A stretch of DNA of 64,000 nucleotides from Protonemura montana (taxonomy: Eukaryota > Arthropoda > Insecta > Plecoptera > Nemouridae): assembly GCA_947568835.1 (NCBI GenBank), contig OX387603.1, positions 6,174,701 to 6,238,700 of the forward strand, written 5' to 3'. The translations under genes were made by a program, and so were the position numbers. Positions 59,005 to 64,000 of the stretch are shown here, piece by piece. Each line of letters begins with the position of its first letter. Within the stretch, counting starts at the first letter, position 1. The notes under the pieces were generated by a model. It was not told the DNA's origin. It was given only the letters and a program-made list of their open reading frames with translations, and made no database searches.

Positions 59005-60640
59005 CTACCAGTAGACTGGAATACAGCGACCATCAGACCCATATTTAAAAGTGGAGCTCGCGATGATCCTGCAAACTACCGACCGACCTCGATACCACGC
59101 AAGCTGATGGAACACCTAATTGCAGACTACATTCACAACACACGGGAGGGACAACAGTGGCTGTTCAAAAACTAGCATGACTTCAGGAAAGGTTACTCCT
59201 GTGAATCTTCCCTCACAGCCCTTGCTCCCAAGTCCGTGGACCTGGGTGAGTCAATCTGGGTCAATCTGGGTACCTGGATCAATCTTACTTGACTTCTCAA
59301 AAGCTTTCGATGGGGTACCGCATAGTCGGCTCATAGACAAAGTCACGGTAATGGGATTCGACAGTAGAGTCACCACTTAGGTTTAGGCATTCCTCTCAAA
59401 CAGAACACAGAAAGTTCAAGTCAGACAAACTCTATCCGACTCCAGAAATGTTGAATCTGGTGTGACAGAAGGGAGTGTGTTAGGCCCAGCCCTCTTCATT
59501 GGTTATATCTATGACTTGACAAACGATATTAAGTCAAACATTCGACTGTTTGCCAATGATTGCATCAAATATAAGACCTGTGATAAGACCATAAAGTCTG
59601 AGGAGGACCAACAGACCCTGCAGGGGACCTGCATAAGATCAGCACCTGGGTGGAACTCAACGGCATGAGACTGAACGCATAAAAAACAACAGTCATCAGT
59701 TTCACTAGCACACTGCACCAACTGAGTATGAAATGCAAGGTAACGCACTAGCAAAAGCCTTAAGCTGTAAATACCTTGGTGTAAATGTCACCTCAAACCT
59801 GAGTTGGAACGACCACACGGAAAGGATGGTGAGTAAAGCAAAGCGGAGCCTGCAGTTCGTCATACCAAACATCCGAGGCAGTGCCAATGCCACAAAAATA
59901 GATGCATTTGAGTGACTCATCAAGCAGCTATTGGAGTACTGTAGTGGGGTATGGGACCCGCACACGTCAACCGCTGTCAATAAAATTGAAAGTGTCCAAA
60001 GGCGAGCTGCTAGATATGCCACAAACAATCATAAGAGGTGGTCCACAGCAAGGCGGCGACCAAATGTCAGTGTCACTGCCCTTCTCAAGAACTTGGATTG
60101 GGAGTCCCTGGCGTCGAGGAGAGTAGCGTTGAGGTGCCTCTACAAGACAATATTGGTAACTCCAGCTTGGAATGATCTCCTGACACTAACAACTAAAGCG
60201 GAGCGTCACAGCAGGCACGACCACCAAAACAAGCTGCTCCTGAAAAGATACCATACTAATATCAGTCTTTCCTTGGTAGATCCACCAGGCTTAGGAACAA
60301 CCTACCAGCTAAAAGCATGGACAACCTGCCCAGAAAAGGATCATTTGAGCAGACCATAGCATTAGCACATAGCAAATAAGTAGCACTAGACTAACAGCAC
60401 GGTACAAACTTGAAACCAAACTACTTGGTAATACGTATATATTTTTCAACATTAATTATTATTCGTTAAGTTACGCTTATTTTATATTATGATACTTTAT
60501 TGTGTAATCATACATGGTGCTAAAAAAACACAATAGACCTAGAAACTAGCATAGGCCAGATTGCCTACTAGCACTAACCACCAGTATCTTCCGGTATACT
60601 TGTACCGAAGATAGGAATCAAGAAATAAATAAATAAAAAC
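59000..60640 (+). mobile_element. Decayed CR1/L2-group LINE fragment
   Basis: The 3' part of a non-LTR element survives as reverse-transcriptase pieces in more than one frame: DWNTATIRPIFKSGA and NYRPTSIPRKLMEHL near 59015-59110, LLDFSKAFDGVPHSRL near 59285-59330, a SVLGPALFIGYIYDL block near 59475, LSCKYLGVNVTSNLSWNDH near 59760-59815 and the YCSGVWDPHTSTAVNKIESV to NLDWESLASRRVAL thumb region at 59935-60140. The catalytic FADD appears as FANDC. Frames shift and stops interrupt, so it is dead. The 3' end is an AAATAAATAAATAAA-type tail at about 60620-60640. It is a different lineage from the intact LINE. Confidence 0.9.
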
Positions 60641-60708
60641 CGATGTCAGTACACCATCATCAATAAAATGTATTCTATTGTAGAAGGTACCTAGTAATTT
60701 TTATTTTT

Positions 60709-60825
60709 TTACTCAAAAAGATCAATTTGCTTTGCTCCAAGTCTAGCAGCATTCAACCCAGCGATTCTTTCTCGTTCATTCTTTTTTTTAGCTTGCAGAT
60801 ATGCTCTTCGTTTCCTCCTTTCTTC
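60709..60825 (-). CDS. Terminal exon of an unidentified basic coiled-coil-like protein
   Basis: A clear acceptor (CTGCTTTTCAG) is followed by 38 codons, EERRKRRAYLQAKKKNERER then IAGLNAARLGAKQIDLFE and a stop, with AATAAA within about 10 nt. The Lys/Arg/Glu-rich helix and sharp end look like a genuine protein C-terminus. Upstream exons on the minus strand would lie at higher coordinates (60826-62580), but none was identified. It is just beyond the 3' tail of the decayed LINE, on the opposite strand. The family is not recognised. Confidence 0.45.
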   Translation of the reverse strand, partial: EERRKRRAYLQAKKKNERERIAGLNAARLGAKQIDLFE

Positions 60826-62624
60826 CTGAAAAGCAGAATCCATTTTGAGTGATAGAGCACGAAATTAGCCTTTGCAAACAGAAGTATTCAGTAAAGGAAG
60901 TATGTAACCATAATGTAACCTAAGTGAGGGATAAATTCTGTAAATGACTGTGAGCGACCTTCACAAGCAGCAGATAGCAACTATGGATTCTTATTAACCA
61001 TGTCCACTTTTTAGAAAGAAGCTGAACAACACAGAATAAAGTTACTCATTGCAAGGCAGCTGTTGTCCTGACCCTAATCGATCGTGCTATCATAGAAAAA
61101 AATATTTAGATTGCTTAAAAAACACTTCCTCGACCTATTGTAGGTTATGTGCGACAACATGACCAACTGAGGGCCAATTGTAATTTAAAAATCAATATAA
61201 ATCATCGCTGATGATATCTGCCATTTAGCTTTGCAATTTGTTTTCGTCATGCCAAGCTGTTATTTTTGGCGTTTCTTGCTGATATCTCTACTGATATGTT
61301 GAGCACTTTGAAATTCCACCACTGATATCACCGTTATATCACTAGTAAAATTTGTATCAGTTGTTAGTAGCAGCTGTGGAAAACAGCATCCTGCCACACA
61401 GTAATGTAATGGGGGTTGCCTCGACAGAAACCCATCTCAATGACCTAAGTTTTCAGGTACACGTGTCTCTCACGGAGGTTTTTAATAGGAGTTAGTTTCG
61501 CTACCTTAAAGAAATGATAGGATGCATACTTTCCTCACGTGCCTCGGTGCTTATGTTAAGAATCAAACAGCCTTCTCGTCCTCGAGAAATATTTTGCAAA
61601 GACGCTCGATGCTATTTAAGCCCTGCAAATATTTCAGACATGCCAAGAACGTAATGCTTAATAATGTGCGAGGACGAGAACATTTATTAAAAAATAAAAT
61701 TCCAGTCATCTTTTACATTTATTACGTATAATAAAAAAATGTACATGAAAATGTTCCATCTCTCTCTCGTTTTCTTAAAACCTCTAAGACTTCGGTGCAA
61801 AATACCTGGCACCGCTGCTCGCGATGAAGAGATGAAATGCCATCGGCGAAACGCCCGTTACCTTGCAGCCGATCAACAGCAGCTGGCGACAAACGCTGTC
61901 ACGCCCAATTGCAAGCTGTTGTCGACTAAACCTAAGCAACGTGCAGTTAAATACAGTTTAATAAGTTCATCACAAAACTGATGAATGCACTTTCAATTTT
62001 GATCGCTGATTCTAGTCTCAACGATTATTTCTTCGCCTCGAAACAAGTGAACACGCTGAATAAATTAAGTTACGACGCGAACAGAGCGCTTACGCTCGTT
62101 TAAACGCTAGGTCATACGCAAAAAAAACAACCCTCACGAGAATTTTTATGAAGGTCGCTGGCAAAAACCGGCGACCAATCGGCTCTGAAAATGTACTCTG
62201 AGTCGGAAACGTTGGATACGCGAGACCCACGGATTTTCCGCTATGAATCAAGAGAACCATGTTTGTCTGGCTCTTTAAATGCGCCTACTATCTGTAACAT
62301 TTCGCTTATTCCACACTCGATGTCATCCGGATTCTTTAGCTCCTGATGGCTTCAAGTTAATTTGAAACCATTCGCAAAGAAACCAATATATGAACTTGAC
62401 TTAATCTGAACTGAACAATGCAAAAGTTCACATAGTTCAGATGAAAAATTTATCTTCATTAAAGTTCATCAAATTACAAGGAGAATCCTGATCTTATCTG
62501 GGTACAATATGGCAATCTCAAGGATTGTTCCAAGACAACACTAACGCCATAGAAGTGAGACAACCGAACCGACACCGAGCGTTAACAGCAGAACAGGCCG
62601 CAGAAACCACGTCGATACGCAGAT
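60826..62624. other. No firmly supported gene
   Basis: This stretch may contain upstream exons of the 60709-60825 gene and the 3' UTR of SEC61A. A plus-strand ORF at 61739-61981 reads an ordinary-looking peptide (ARDEEMKCHRRNARYLAADQ) but has no domain or splice evidence. Confidence 0.4.
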
Positions 62625-63934
<1,310 letters not shown>

Positions 63935-64000
63935 CTGTTGAGTTGGGACAGGGTTAGCCTTAGAGCGAATACAAAGGTAAAAACAGGTTTCCTAATACAT

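Overview
This is animal nuclear DNA, most likely from an arthropod. Protein genes are split by short GT-AG introns, intergenic DNA is AT-rich, and several SINE, LINE and MITE families are present. The lineage call is an inference from a pickpocket-like DEG/ENaC channel, an antigen-5-type CAP protein and the LINE types; nothing in the window names a species. Five genes are firmly recognised. CNOT4 (minus, 14 coding exons, 17658-29638) encodes the RING/RRM/zinc-finger ubiquitin ligase of the CCR4-NOT complex. A complete DEG/ENaC sodium-channel gene (plus, 12 exons, 42572-51878) carries an intronless CAP-superfamily gene on the opposite strand inside one intron (44873-45703). RUVBL1/pontin is complete (plus, 6 exons, 52778-56145). 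The last two coding exons of SEC61A (minus) enter from the right edge.

A second DEG/ENaC-like gene (plus, 31732-36176 or further) lies between CNOT4 and the complete channel gene. Its extracellular exons are clear, but no second membrane segment could be found. A C2H2 zinc-finger gene with about ten fingers lies at 8838-9809. Weaker coding calls are two exon-like segments at 295-1310, a repeat-bearing 195-residue ORF at 57565-58152, a basic terminal exon at 60709-60825, and a possible first exon at 38600-38781.

The left 8 kb is the strangest part. Eleven degenerate tRNA-like sequences, all on the minus strand, fill 3.48-6.58 kb. Among them sit a foldback element (3849-4121) and, right beside it, six consecutive near-perfect hairpins, each with a 3-nt loop, packed into 255 bp (4136-4390). 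Copies of another repeat flank the cluster at about 2245-2645 and 6570-6985, and this repeat runs on into tandem arrays of about 288 bp and 152 bp that end near 7810.

Mobile elements include a LINE with an intact 965-codon endonuclease/reverse-transcriptase ORF (10800-14122, minus), a decayed LINE (about 59000-60640, plus), a hAT-type MITE with a perfect 8-bp target duplication inside a CNOT4 intron (19431-20163), a roughly 400-bp SINE-like family in at least five places, and palindromic and dispersed repeats. Exon reading phases were checked by hand for CNOT4, both DEG/ENaC genes, RUVBL1 and SEC61A, and they join without a break. No CRISPR array, rRNA gene, LTR retroelement or viral gene was recognised.
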